From: Corynebacterium sp. UBA2622
GTDB lineage: Bacteria > Actinomycetota > Actinomycetes > Mycobacteriales > Mycobacteriaceae
Direction: 5' to 3'
Length of the DNA: 19,000 bases
Assembly: GCF_002339505.1 (NCBI RefSeq)
Contig: NZ_DDJO01000020.1
Coordinates: 1 to 19,000 of the forward strand
The first letter of the stretch is position 1, and each line of letters begins with the position of its first letter. Shown here one piece after another: positions 1-7,462 of this stretch. Below the pieces are notes generated by a model. The model was not told where the DNA came from, ran no database searches, and saw nothing but the letters and a program-made list of their open reading frames with translations. The position numbers and the translations under genes are program-made.

Positions 1-336
1 GTTCGGCGGCAGGAGCGGGTCGCGCTCGGGCGCGGCGGCGCTGCCGCGCGGGGTTCCGGCGGGGCTCGGCGCCCGCTCGGCCGCGGCCGGGTCACCCTGG
101 GTGGCACCGGGCTCCGCGGGGGAGGGCGACGAGCTGCTGGCGGCGTTTGACGTACCCGCGGTGGTGCGGGTGGAGGTGGGCGCGGACTCGCGCGCCGCAC
201 CGCCGTCCGCCCGGTAGTCGGGTTCCTGCGGAGAGGAGGGCAGGGACATCTTCCACACCGCGAGACCGGCGATGATTGCCACCACCACGCCGGCGATCAT
301 GAACATCGTGACGCGGCGGCGCGAGTCGTCGTTCAT
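1..336 (-). CDS. Membrane-anchored Ser/Pro/Ala-rich hypothetical protein (partial, C-terminus beyond window)
   Basis: Reading the minus strand from the ATG at 336 gives 112 open codons running off the left edge. The product begins MNDDSRRRVTMFMIAGVVVA: a short, positively charged cytoplasmic segment (residues 1-8), one hydrophobic helix (about 10-28), then a long low-complexity stretch rich in Ser, Pro, Ala, Thr and Gly. This is the layout of a type II membrane protein with a disordered extracytoplasmic linker; any folded domain would lie outside the window. A purine-rich ribosome binding site (GAGAGGAGAGG) precedes the ATG. The family is not recognised, and the signal-anchor reading is inference from hydrophobicity. 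It is divergent from the gene at 631. Confidence 0.7.
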   Translation of the reverse strand, partial: MNDDSRRRVTMFMIAGVVVAIIAGLAVWKMSLPSSPQEPDYRADGGAARESAPTSTRTTAGTSNAASSSSPSPAEPGATQGDPAAAERAPSPAGTPRGSAAAPERDPLLPPN

Positions 337-356
337 GGTCCTCTCCTCTCCGGCGT

Positions 357-388
357 AGGCGGCCCCGGGCAACATCCCGGGACCGCCT
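357..388 (-). other. GC-rich hairpin in the leader of the left-hand gene
   Basis: AGGCGG at 357-362 pairs with CCGCCT at 383-388, and after one C/A mismatch CCCGGG at 364-369 pairs with CCCGGG at 376-381, leaving a 6-nt loop. No T-run follows on either strand, so an intrinsic terminator is unlikely. It lies just upstream of the ribosome binding site of the minus-strand gene and would form part of its 5' leader. Confidence 0.5.
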
Positions 389-398
389 AAGTTACAAA

Positions 399-446
399 TT
401 CATAACATTCTCACCACTTTTTATATCACAGAGGCAATGTTATGAA
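399..446. repeat. 11-bp perfect inverted repeat, candidate operator
   Basis: TTCATAACATT at 399-409 is the exact reverse complement of AATGTTATGAA at 436-446, with 26 bp between arms. The repeat brackets the candidate minus-strand TATAAA box near 418-423, as an operator pair or a looped regulator site would. The regulator is unknown. Confidence 0.5.
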
Positions 447-630
447 AACCCCCTAATGTATCTGGAGCTGTGATCTCCGTCTAAAACGCGCCCGCGGGTG
501 ACCGCCCGCTCCCGCACCCCGGATTCTGTAGACAAACGCCCCGTTGAGGGGTTAGTGATTGTACGTTGAAACCAGCGGGACCCCCGTCCACGCCTTCCCC
601 AGAACCGTCACTTCCCAGAAGGAGCACCCC

Positions 631-981
631 ATGAGCACGTGGGACACCGAGATCTTCTCCACCGAGGCCAACGCCGACTTCCTCGACGAGCTGGCGGAGC
701 TCGATTCCGACGGCATCCTCGACGCCGTGCGCGACGCGGTTCTCCTGGCCGCGACCACCTCGGCGAGCGGCGACGAGGTCGACAACGGCCGCGCCGCCGC
801 CACCATCGCCGCCATCTGGGCGGGCGCGCCCTTCAGTGCCGGTGAGGTGGCGGACGCCTACGAGTTCATCCGGGGCGGCTACGCCGACGTCGACGAGCAG
901 CTGTCGGGTGCCGCTTCCGGCGTGCTCGAGCAGGTGGACACCGACGAGGACATCGAGCAATTCATCGAGGCGCTCTCCTAG
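631..981 (+). CDS. DUF4259 domain-containing protein
   Basis: 116 residues, starting MSTWDTEIFSTEANADFLDE. The opening (MSTWDTEIF..E.A.DFLDEL) and the later segment of small and acidic residues match the general pattern of the DUF4259 family of small, acidic, helical soluble proteins of unknown function; this assignment is from memory of the family. The start at 631 is chosen because AGAAGGAG at 617-624 is well placed before the ATG, whereas the open frame upstream has no ribosome binding site. The stop at 979-981 lies within a 10-bp tandem repeat. No signal peptide or membrane segment is seen. In many corynebacteria sahH precedes tmk (recalled, not checked), so this gene may occupy that position here. 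Confidence 0.75.
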   Translation: MSTWDTEIFSTEANADFLDELAELDSDGILDAVRDAVLLAATTSASGDEVDNGRAAATIAAIWAGAPFSAGEVADAYEFIRGGYADVDEQLSGAASGVLEQVDTDEDIEQFIEALS

Positions 982-1030
982 ATTCTCCTGGACTCTCCTG
1001 GGCTCTCCTGGGCTCTCCTGGATTCTCCCG
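971..1030 (+). repeat. 10-bp tandem repeat, five to six units, overlapping a stop codon
   Basis: Five consecutive 10-bp units occupy 981-1030: gattctcctg, gactctcctg, ggctctcctg, ggctctcctg, gattctcccg. The bases 971-980 (cgctctccta) look like a sixth, degenerate unit lying inside the end of the upstream coding sequence. The core CTCTCCTG/TTCTCCTG is strand-biased, pyrimidine-rich on the plus strand. The period is close to one DNA helical turn. A short T-run (GGTTTTT) follows at about 1031-1037. Confidence 0.85.
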
Positions 1031-1143
1031 GGTTTTTCCGTCGCCGGGCACGGCAGCAGTCGTGGCCGGGTGCTCCGTTAAGGTGGGTTCCGCACGGGGC
1101 GCCCGCCCCTCCAGACGCCGGCCGAGACGGGAGATCAGCACAC

Positions 1144-1191
1144 ATGACCGACGCGCACATTCCGCCCTCCGCAACCTCGGGGGCCCGATGA
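1144..1191 (+). CDS. Candidate 15-residue leader peptide coupled to tmk
   Basis: ATG at 1144 opens a 15-codon frame (MTDAHIPPSATSGAR) whose TGA at 1189-1191 overlaps the tmk ATG at 1188-1190 in an ATGA arrangement. It has its own plausible ribosome binding site (GGGAGA at about 1129-1134), whereas tmk has only a G-run at 1179-1183. The geometry is typical of translational coupling. A weak -10-like TAAGGT lies at 1079-1084. Its reality as a translated ORF is inference; it could be chance. Confidence 0.4.
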   Translation: MTDAHIPPSATSGAR

Positions 1192-1790
1192 TCATCGCGG
1201 TCGAGGGCATCGACGGGGCCGGCAAGAACACCCTCGTCACGGCCATCCGCGAGGAGCTCGGGGCCGACACCTGTGCGTTCCCGCGCTACGGCGAGTCCAT
1301 CCACGCGGACCTCGCCCGCGACGCGCTGCACGGAAAGATGGGCGACCTCACCAGCTCCGCCTACGGCATGGCCACCCTCTTCGCCCTCGACAGGGCCGGA
1401 GCCAAACCGCTTCTCGACGCCTACGCGGGCGCCCCGGACCGGATCATCGTCCTGGACCGCTACGTCGCCTCCAACGCGGCATACACGTCCGCGCGCACCG
1501 GTGACGCGGGTGCGGCGGAGTGGGTGCGCGCGCTGGAGTTCGACCGGCTCGGTCTGCCGGTGCCCGACCTCCAGGTGCTCGTGGACACCCCGCCGGAGGA
1601 GGCGGGGCGCCGGGCGAGGCGTCGCGAAGCGGCGGACGGGACCAGGGCGCGCGACGCCTATGAGCGCAACGCGCGGCTGCAGGAGGACACCTTCGCCGCC
1701 TACATGCGCCTTGCCGAGGCGGGGTGGGGGAGTCGGTGGCTGCGCTCGGCGGACGCGCAATCTATCATTCAGGCAGTTGTGAACAATTAA
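1188..1790 (+). CDS. tmk: Thymidylate (dTMP) kinase
   Basis: 200 residues, the usual size for bacterial thymidylate kinase, which phosphorylates dTMP to dTDP with ATP in the cytoplasm on the route to dTTP. The P-loop is GIDGAGKNT (residues 7-15; Asn at the position often Ser, as I recall for actinobacteria). The LDRYVASN segment is the DR(Y/H) substrate-binding motif, VDTPPEEAGRR resembles the post-DR strand, and the Arg-rich RRREAADGTRARDAYERN stretch is the LID. The start at 1188 gives the normal N-terminus MIIAVEGIDG; an upstream in-frame ATG at 1062 adds 42 non-conserved Arg-rich residues. The stop is followed by a second TAA and then the mtrA ribosome binding site, so tmk is the head of the mtrAB operon, as in mycobacteria. 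Confidence 0.93.
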   Translation: MIIAVEGIDGAGKNTLVTAIREELGADTCAFPRYGESIHADLARDALHGKMGDLTSSAYGMATLFALDRAGAKPLLDAYAGAPDRIIVLDRYVASNAAYTSARTGDAGAAEWVRALEFDRLGLPVPDLQVLVDTPPEEAGRRARRREAADGTRARDAYERNARLQEDTFAAYMRLAEAGWGSRWLRSADAQSIIQAVVNN

Positions 1791-1802
1791 TAAGGAGCAG
1801 TG

Positions 1803-2486
1803 ATGACGCCGAAGATTCTGGTGGTCGACGATGATCCCGCCATCAACGAGATGCTGACGATCGTCCTGGAGTCCGAGGGGTTCGAGGCGCGCCCGGTCAT
1901 GGACGGTGCCGCGGCGGTGTCCACCTTCCACGACTACGACCCGGACCTCATCCTGCTCGACCTCATGCTGCCCGGAATGAACGGCGTGGACATCTGCCGC
2001 GAGATCCGCAAGGAATCGTCGGTGCCTATCGTCATGCTCACCGCCAAGACGGACACCGTCGACGTGGTGCTCGGGCTGGAGTCCGGCGCGGACGACTACA
2101 TCACCAAGCCCTTCAAGCCCAAGGAGCTCATCGCCCGAATCCGCGCCCGCCTGCGCCGCACCGACGAAGACCCCGCCGAGGTGCTCGAGGTGGGTGACCT
2201 CACCATCGACGTGCCCCGCCACATGGTCACACGCGGGGAGGAGGAGATCGCTCTCACCCCGCTCGAGTTCGATCTGCTGCTCGAGATGGCGCGCAACCCC
2301 AACCAGGTGCATACCCGCGAGGAGCTCCTGGAGACGGTGTGGGGCTACCGCAACGCCTCGGATACCCGCCTGGTCAACGTCCACGTCCAGCGCCTCCGAT
2401 CGAAGATCGAGCACGACCCGGAGAACCCGGAGATCATCCTCACGGTCCGCGGCGTGGGCTACAAGACCGGCAAGCCGGGGGTGTAG
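1803..2486 (+). CDS. mtrA: Response regulator MtrA
   Basis: 227 residues, an OmpR/PhoB-class DNA-binding response regulator. The receiver domain (about 1-118) has the acidic pocket D9-D10, the phospho-acceptor Asp53 in LILLDLMLPG, the Thr of MLTAK and the Lys of ITKPFKP. The C-terminal winged helix (about 130-225) carries TPLEFDLLLEMARNP and DTRLVNVHVQRLRSKIE. MtrA is the essential or near-essential actinobacterial regulator of cell-wall metabolism and division genes, phosphorylated by MtrB. I chose ATG 1803 because AAGGAG at 1792-1797 is 5 nt ahead; the GTG at 1800 would be too close. It lies 12 bp after tmk. Confidence 0.96.
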   Translation: MTPKILVVDDDPAINEMLTIVLESEGFEARPVMDGAAAVSTFHDYDPDLILLDLMLPGMNGVDICREIRKESSVPIVMLTAKTDTVDVVLGLESGADDYITKPFKPKELIARIRARLRRTDEDPAEVLEVGDLTIDVPRHMVTRGEEEIALTPLEFDLLLEMARNPNQVHTREELLETVWGYRNASDTRLVNVHVQRLRSKIEHDPENPEIILTVRGVGYKTGKPGV

Positions 2487-2505
2487 CACCCTGGACGCGT
2501 CTCAG

Positions 2506-4326
2506 GTGCCGGACACGGTCGGCTCCGCGGGTTCCGCAGAGCGAGCCGTGGGCACCCGCGCGCCCGCCGACGAGCCGGGTGGTGGAACGGAGGTGGTCGC
2601 GGATCCCGCGCCGGCCGCGCCAGCCGGTGTAGGCGCCGACAAACCCGCTCCCCCGAAGAAGGGGGCTCCCGGCTCCCACGGGGGTGACAGGGTGCGTGAG
2701 CTGCTGCGCAACCGCCCGCTGCGCCGGGTTCGCGAGAACATGGCGGACGCGTGGCGCACCTCCCTGCAGGTCCGGTTCGTGGGCACCGTGCTCATCGTCT
2801 CCACGATCGTCATGCTGGTGCTGGGTTTCGCGCTCGCCTCCGTGGTCACCCAGCGCATCACCGCCACGAAGATCGACCTGGCCAGCAGCGAGATCGAGCG
2901 GGCCCGCTCGGTGGTGGAGGAGCAGATCGACAGCTCGGCGACCTCCAGCTCGATGCAGACCCGCCTGAACTCCGCGCGCACCGCGGTCTCCCAGCGTTCG
3001 CAGCAGAACACGGGGTCGGCCGCGGTCTACGAACCGGTGCTCGTCATCCAGGGCAGCGACGGGGGGGTGATGACCTCCCCGGAGGGGTTCACCATCCCGC
3101 AGCGGCTGCAGAACTTCGTCACCGAGGGCAACGTCGCCTACCAGTTCGCCTCCATGGACCGCACGGACGGTTCCTCCTACAACGCGCTCATCGTCGGCAC
3201 GCCCACGAGCGCGGAAATCCCGGGGCTGCAGCTCTACCTCGTGCTGAACATGGAAAGCGAGATGGCCACCCTGGCGCTCATGCAGGGTCTGCTCGCCACC
3301 GCGTCCATCGTCGTGGTGGTGCTCCTGGTGGGTATCGCGTGGCTTGCCTCGCAGCAGATCGTCTCCCCGGTGCGCTCCGCCTCGCGCACCGCGGAGCGGT
3401 TCGCCGCCGGCCACCTGCGCGAGCGCATGCCCGTCGACGGCGAGGACGAGATGGCCGTGCTGGCGATGTCCTTCAACAACATGGCGGACAAGATCTCGCG
3501 GCAGATCAACCAGCTCGAGGAGTACGGCGACCTGCAGCGCCAGTTCACCTCCGACGTCTCCCACGAGCTGCGGACCCCGCTGACCACCGTGCGCATGGCG
3601 GCGGACATGATCGCCGCGGAACAGGACTCGCTCGACCCGCACACCAAGCGCGCCTCCCAGCTCATGACCCGGGAGCTTGACCGATTCGAGGAGCTGCTGG
3701 GGGACCTGCTGGAGATCTCGCGCCACGACGCCGGCGTGGCCGACCTCGCCGCCACCACGCTTGACGCCCACGCACCGGTCCAGTCCGCCTGGGAGCAGAC
3801 CCGGCACCTGGCCCGGGAGCTGGGTGTGGACGTGCAGTTCATCTCGCCGGAGGAGCCGGTGACCATCGAGGGCGACCCGCGCCGCATCGAGCGCATCGTC
3901 CGCAATCTGCTGGCCAACGCCATCGACCACTCCGAGGGCCGACCGGTCGTGGTGGAGTTGACCGCCAACGACGAGGCGGTCGCGATCACCGTCACCGACC
4001 ACGGAGTGGGCCTCAAACCGGGTCAGGAGGATCTCGTGTTCAACCGCTTCTGGCGCGCCGACAAGTCCCGCAAACGCCACTCCGGCGGAACAGGGCTCGG
4101 CCTGGCCATCGCCCGGGAGGACGCCCACCTGCACCGCGGCATCCTCGACGCCGCCGGAACCCCCAACGTGGGTTCGCAGTTCCGCCTGGTGCTGCCGCGC
4201 GATCCCGAACTGGGTTTCACCACCGCACCCGTGGAACTCGCGCCGCCGCAGCCGGAGACGGGTTTCGCGACGGCGGACGGGGCCGATGGGTCGGCGCGGG
4301 AGGAGGCCGGTAATGCGCAGGAGTAG
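2506..4326 (+). CDS. mtrB: Sensor histidine kinase MtrB
   Basis: 606 residues from the GTG at 2506, a membrane histidine kinase for MtrA. Two membrane helices (about 91-113 and 260-281) flank an extracytoplasmic sensor region; a HAMP domain follows, then the dimerisation/phospho-acceptor site SDVSHELRTPLTTVRM with His353, and the ATPase domain with N-box RNLLANAIDHSEG (about 466-478), G1 DHGVGL, F-box FNRFWRADKSR and G2 GGTGLGLAIA (from 527). The protein matches mycobacterial MtrB closely through the catalytic core. The start is uncertain: 2506 has no good ribosome binding site, and an in-frame GTG at 2692 would remove a Pro/Ala-rich 62-residue N-terminal extension and leave 544 residues. GTG 2548 and 2593 are further options. 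A Pro/Ala-rich C-terminal tail is also present. It overlaps lpqB. Confidence 0.9.
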   Translation: MPDTVGSAGSAERAVGTRAPADEPGGGTEVVADPAPAAPAGVGADKPAPPKKGAPGSHGGDRVRELLRNRPLRRVRENMADAWRTSLQVRFVGTVLIVSTIVMLVLGFALASVVTQRITATKIDLASSEIERARSVVEEQIDSSATSSSMQTRLNSARTAVSQRSQQNTGSAAVYEPVLVIQGSDGGVMTSPEGFTIPQRLQNFVTEGNVAYQFASMDRTDGSSYNALIVGTPTSAEIPGLQLYLVLNMESEMATLALMQGLLATASIVVVVLLVGIAWLASQQIVSPVRSASRTAERFAAGHLRERMPVDGEDEMAVLAMSFNNMADKISRQINQLEEYGDLQRQFTSDVSHELRTPLTTVRMAADMIAAEQDSLDPHTKRASQLMTRELDRFEELLGDLLEISRHDAGVADLAATTLDAHAPVQSAWEQTRHLARELGVDVQFISPEEPVTIEGDPRRIERIVRNLLANAIDHSEGRPVVVELTANDEAVAITVTDHGVGLKPGQEDLVFNRFWRADKSRKRHSGGTGLGLAIAREDAHLHRGILDAAGTPNVGSQFRLVLPRDPELGFTTAPVELAPPQPETGFATADGADGSAREEAGNAQE

Positions 4327-6031
4327 AACCCGGAGCCGGGCGGCGGCGCTCGTCATCGCCGCGGTGACGTCGGCCGCGTCCTCGTGCGCGACCCTGCCGT
4401 CGAACACCGAGCCGCACGTGCTGCGCAGTTACGAACCGCAGTCGGCGGTCGCACCCGTCATCGCGCCGAAGCCCGGCAGCGACCCCGATCTGCTCCTGCG
4501 CGACTTCTTCGCCGCCTCGGCCGTTCCCACCGCGAACTACGAGGCCGCGCGGACCTTCCTCACCTCGCAGGCGCGCGACGCTTGGCAGCCCACCGACACG
4601 ACGCTGGTGGTCGACCGCCTGAACATCAACACGGTCGCCGGCGGAACCGGGGGACGGCGCAGCTTCAGCGTCCAGGGCGACATCATCGGGGAGATCCAGG
4701 CGGGAGGGGTCTTCCGCCCGAACCGCGCGCTCTACGACGCCACCATGGAGCTCGAGCAGGTCGACGGCGAGTGGCGCGTGTCCTCCCTGCCCAGCGGCGT
4801 TGTCATCGAGCGCACGGAGATGCGCAACAAGTACCAGCCCTACAACCTCTACTTCTTCGACAGCACCGCCTCGGAGCTCGTCGCGGACCGCCGGTGGATC
4901 TACTCCGAGCGCGACTCCCTCGGCGGGGACCTGCTGAGCATGCTTATCGACGGCCCCTCCGAGCGCCTCCGGCCCGCTCTCCTGTTCGACCTGCCCGCCG
5001 AGGCCGCCTACGTGGGCTACGAGAACGGCGCCTACAACTTCACCGGCTTCGGCGCCGTGAACGAGGAGAAGCGCATGCGCTTCGCCGCCCAGGTGGTGTG
5101 GGTGCTCTCCAACGCGGGAACGACGGGGCCGATCTCGATCCGCACCGACGGCGACCCGCTCATCGCGGGCATCGACAGCTTCACCACAGACGACTTCGTC
5201 GACGTCAGCCCCCTGACGGACGTCGTGGGGGAGACGAGCACGTACTCCCTGGCCAACGGCGCCCTCAGCCGCCTCAGCGGGGGCGAGGCGCAACCCGTCG
5301 ACGACGCCCTGGGCCGCGGTGGCGACATCGCCTCCGCCGACGTGACCAACACCGGCAACTACGCTGTGGTTCTGGGCAGGGAGGGCAGCCAGCGCTATCA
5401 GGTTGGCAGCCTGGGAGGGGCCGCGCGCGAGGTCATGCGCGGGCAGAACTTCACCCGCCCGACCTTCGAGGCGGACCGCACCACGGCCTGGGTCGTGGTG
5501 GACGGCCGGCGCGTCGTGCGCACCGTGCGTTCCGCCGCCACCGGCGACATGGTCAGCGGCGAGATCAGCGTCAACCTCCCCGAGGGTGTGGACGGCAACA
5601 TCTCCGTCCTTCGCCTTTCCCGCACCGGCGCCCGAGTAGTCATGGTCATCGACGGCCACCTGTACACGGGGATCGTGGAGCGCAGCGGGACGGGGCAGCG
5701 CTCCATCGTCAACGTCGTCGAGTACGCCTCGGACCTCGGCGGCAGCGTGGTCGCCGCGGACTGGAACCCCGACGGCTCCCTCCTCGTGGGCACCAGCACG
5801 CCCGGCTCACCGGTGGTGCGCGTGGAGCAGGACGGCTCCTCCACCACGACGCTCTCCAGCGGCAACCTCACCGCGCCCGTGGTGGCCGTGGCCTCATCGT
5901 CGACCATGTACTACGTCACCGATGCCAACGGCACCCTCCAGCTGCCCGCCACGGGAGCCCCGGAGAACCCGAACTGGCGCGAGGTGCCCGGCCTGCAGGG
6001 CGTGCGCTCCCTGCCGATCGTGGCCCGCTAG
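4313..6031 (+). CDS. lpqB: Lipoprotein LpqB, MtrAB accessory factor
   Basis: 572 residues with a lipoprotein signal: RRSRTRSRAAALVIAAVTSAASSC, lipobox ASS-C with Cys25 as the lipidated residue. The N-terminal half contains a GerMN-like module (around LLSMLIDGPSERLRPAL), and the C-terminal half is a beta-propeller-like region (repeated strands such as WNPDGSLLVGT, VVRVEQDG). In mycobacteria LpqB binds the sensor domain of MtrB and modulates MtrA phosphorylation at the outer face of the membrane. The start is fixed by AGGAGG at 4301-4306, six nt before the ATG. It overlaps the end of mtrB by 14 bp, consistent with co-translation. Length is close to that of other LpqB proteins. Confidence 0.94.
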   Translation: MRRSRTRSRAAALVIAAVTSAASSCATLPSNTEPHVLRSYEPQSAVAPVIAPKPGSDPDLLLRDFFAASAVPTANYEAARTFLTSQARDAWQPTDTTLVVDRLNINTVAGGTGGRRSFSVQGDIIGEIQAGGVFRPNRALYDATMELEQVDGEWRVSSLPSGVVIERTEMRNKYQPYNLYFFDSTASELVADRRWIYSERDSLGGDLLSMLIDGPSERLRPALLFDLPAEAAYVGYENGAYNFTGFGAVNEEKRMRFAAQVVWVLSNAGTTGPISIRTDGDPLIAGIDSFTTDDFVDVSPLTDVVGETSTYSLANGALSRLSGGEAQPVDDALGRGGDIASADVTNTGNYAVVLGREGSQRYQVGSLGGAAREVMRGQNFTRPTFEADRTTAWVVVDGRRVVRTVRSAATGDMVSGEISVNLPEGVDGNISVLRLSRTGARVVMVIDGHLYTGIVERSGTGQRSIVNVVEYASDLGGSVVAADWNPDGSLLVGTSTPGSPVVRVEQDGSSTTTLSSGNLTAPVVAVASSSTMYYVTDANGTLQLPATGAPENPNWREVPGLQGVRSLPIVAR

Positions 6032-6042
6032 GGGCGGGTGGA

Positions 6043-6648
6043 GTGTTCGAGCTCGTCCTGCCCCGGCGGTGCGCCGGCTGCGGCGTGGCGGGGGAGCACC
6101 TGTGCGGGCGGTGCCGCCGCGTCCTCTCCGCACCCCCGGTGAGGGTCAGCCCCGCGACGCACCCGCACGCGCCCGTCTTCGCGTTCGGCCCCTACGCCGA
6201 TGCCCACCGCGGGGTGGTGCTGGCCATGAAGGAACGGCACAACCTGGCTGTGCGCGCACACGTGGGGGCTGTGCTGGCGGCCGGTCTCGGGCACCTGGAG
6301 GCGCGCGGGGAGATCCCGGCGGGAACCGTGCTCGTCCCGGCGCCCACCCGTGCGAGATCGGCACGGGACAGGGGAGGGGATCCCGTCGAGGCGGTGTGCC
6401 GGGCATCGGGCCGCCCCACGCGCGCGGTGCTCTCGCTCGCGCCGGGCACCGCCGACCAGTCCACCCTGGGCGCGGAGGAGCGCCGCGCGAACCTCTCCGG
6501 CAGCGTGCGGGCGGCCGGTGTCCCCGCGGGGGAGCTCATCGTCGTCGACGACGTGGTGACCACGGGGGCGACGCTGCAGGGGAGCGTCGAAAAGCTCCTG
6601 GCTCTGGGCGGCAGCGTCGTGGCCTGCGTGGCCCTGTGCGCGGCCTGA
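6043..6648 (+). CDS. ComF/GntX-type phosphoribosyltransferase-fold protein
   Basis: 201 residues from the GTG at 6043, 11 bp after lpqB. The N-terminus carries two zinc-ribbon CxxC pairs (CAGC at 10-13, CGRC at 21-24), and the C-terminus has the PRPP-binding loop VVDDVVTTGAT (about 167-177). This is the ComF family, whose members in competent bacteria help take up single-stranded DNA; in actinobacteria the role is not established. The GTG start is inferred from fit to the family N-terminus (LxLPxRCAGC) and an upstream G-rich, poorly spaced ribosome binding site. The gene occupies the same place, between lpqB and hpf, as in M. tuberculosis (Rv3242c). Confidence 0.88.
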   Translation: MFELVLPRRCAGCGVAGEHLCGRCRRVLSAPPVRVSPATHPHAPVFAFGPYADAHRGVVLAMKERHNLAVRAHVGAVLAAGLGHLEARGEIPAGTVLVPAPTRARSARDRGGDPVEAVCRASGRPTRAVLSLAPGTADQSTLGAEERRANLSGSVRAAGVPAGELIVVDDVVTTGATLQGSVEKLLALGGSVVACVALCAA

Positions 6649-6698
6649 GCAAAGGGGTTCAATTCCCTCGTTTCCGTCCGATTGGTTATGACCACTTG

Positions 6699-6704
6699 TA
6701 TAGT
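6699..6704 (+). promoter_or_regulatory. Candidate -10 of hpf promoter (TATAGT)
   Basis: TATAGT lies 40 nt before the hpf ATG (transcription start near 6711, leader about 34 nt). It is preceded by TG at 6697-6698, which may act as an extended -10. I could not find a convincing -35. The position, between the comF stop and the strong hpf ribosome binding site, suggests hpf can be transcribed independently of the upstream genes. Confidence 0.45.
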
Positions 6705-6744
6705 GAAGGTAGCCCCCGTTCCTACAACTCAAGGGAGGAAGCAG

Positions 6745-7446
6745 ATGACCTCTGCAGACAACAACGAAGTCCTGAGCCCCGAGGCCCAGGTGACCATCAC
6801 TGGCCGCAACGTTGAAGTCCCTGAGCACTTCCAGGATCGTGTGAACGCCAAACTCGCGAAGATCGAGAAGCTCGACCCGACCCTCACCTTCTTCCACGTC
6901 GAGCTGCAGCACGAGCCGAACCCGCGCCGCGAGGCGCAGTCCCAGCGCATCCAGATCACGGCCACCGGCAAGGGCCACCTCGCCCGCGCCGAGGCCAAGG
7001 AGGACAGCTTCTACGCTGCGCTGGAATCGGCCGTCGGCAAGCTCGAGCGCTCCCTGCGCAAGGTGAAGGTGCGCCGCGAGATTTCCCGCTCCGGCCACCG
7101 CGCCCCGAAGTCCACCGGTGAGATCGCCGCGGAGCTCGAGGCGGAGGCGCGCGAGGCGAGGGCCCAGACCAGCGAGAACGACGCCGACCCCTACGCCGGG
7201 CTGGTCGACGACTTCCAGCCCGGCCAGGTGGTTCGCCGCAAGGAGCACCCCGCCACCCCGATGAGTGTCGACGAGGCCCTCTCGGAGATGGAGCTCGTGG
7301 GCCACGACTTCTACCTCTTCGTGGACGAGGCCACCTCCCGCCCGTCCGTCGTGTACCGCCGCCACGCCTTCGACTACGGCCTGATCGCCCTCGCCGAGGG
7401 TGTCGAGGCGACGGGCGCGGCAGACATGCGCGGCGCCGCCGAGTAG
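6745..7446 (+). CDS. hpf: Ribosome hibernation promoting factor, long form
   Basis: 233 residues. The N-terminal S30AE domain (about 12-115; VTITGRNVEVPEHFQDRV) binds the decoding centre of 30S; a charged linker follows; the C-terminal domain (about 155-225; RRKEHPATPMSVDEALSEM and HAFDYGLIALAEG) mediates dimerisation of 70S into 100S in long-form HPFs. The family role is to stabilise idle ribosomes in stationary or stressed cells. The ATG at 6745 is chosen because GGGAGG at 6733-6738 precedes it by 6 nt; an upstream TTG at 6682 in the same frame overlaps the candidate -10 and is unlikely. It stands directly before secA, as in other actinobacteria. Confidence 0.94.
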   Translation: MTSADNNEVLSPEAQVTITGRNVEVPEHFQDRVNAKLAKIEKLDPTLTFFHVELQHEPNPRREAQSQRIQITATGKGHLARAEAKEDSFYAALESAVGKLERSLRKVKVRREISRSGHRAPKSTGEIAAELEAEAREARAQTSENDADPYAGLVDDFQPGQVVRRKEHPATPMSVDEALSEMELVGHDFYLFVDEATSRPSVVYRRHAFDYGLIALAEGVEATGAADMRGAAE

Positions 7447-7462
7447 CGCCCGTTTCTCCCGG

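Larger units (their letters stand above)
337..630. promoter_or_regulatory. Divergent intergenic control region
   Basis: These 294 bp separate two divergent genes. AT content rises sharply around 385-460, unlike the flanks. The region holds a GC-rich hairpin (357-388), an 11-bp perfect inverted repeat (399-409 and 436-446), and on the minus strand a promoter-like pair TTTTCA then TATAAA with a 17-bp spacer (about 445 to 418) that would fire toward the left-hand gene. On the plus strand I see no convincing promoter for the gene at 631. No protein-coding potential was seen here. Confidence 0.5.

Noticed and set aside
539..551. CCCC-GTTGA-GGGG hairpin near the DUF4259 gene
   Set aside because: Only a four-base stem, without a T-run, expected by chance in GC-rich sequence.
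978..2489. A 503-codon minus-strand open frame opposite tmk and mtrA
   Set aside because: It is the mirror of two well-recognised genes and has no family features; long antisense frames are usual in GC-rich DNA.
2440..4407. A 655-codon minus-strand open frame opposite mtrB
   Set aside because: Histidine kinase motifs are clear on the plus strand, while the antisense product is low-complexity His/Arg/Gly-rich.
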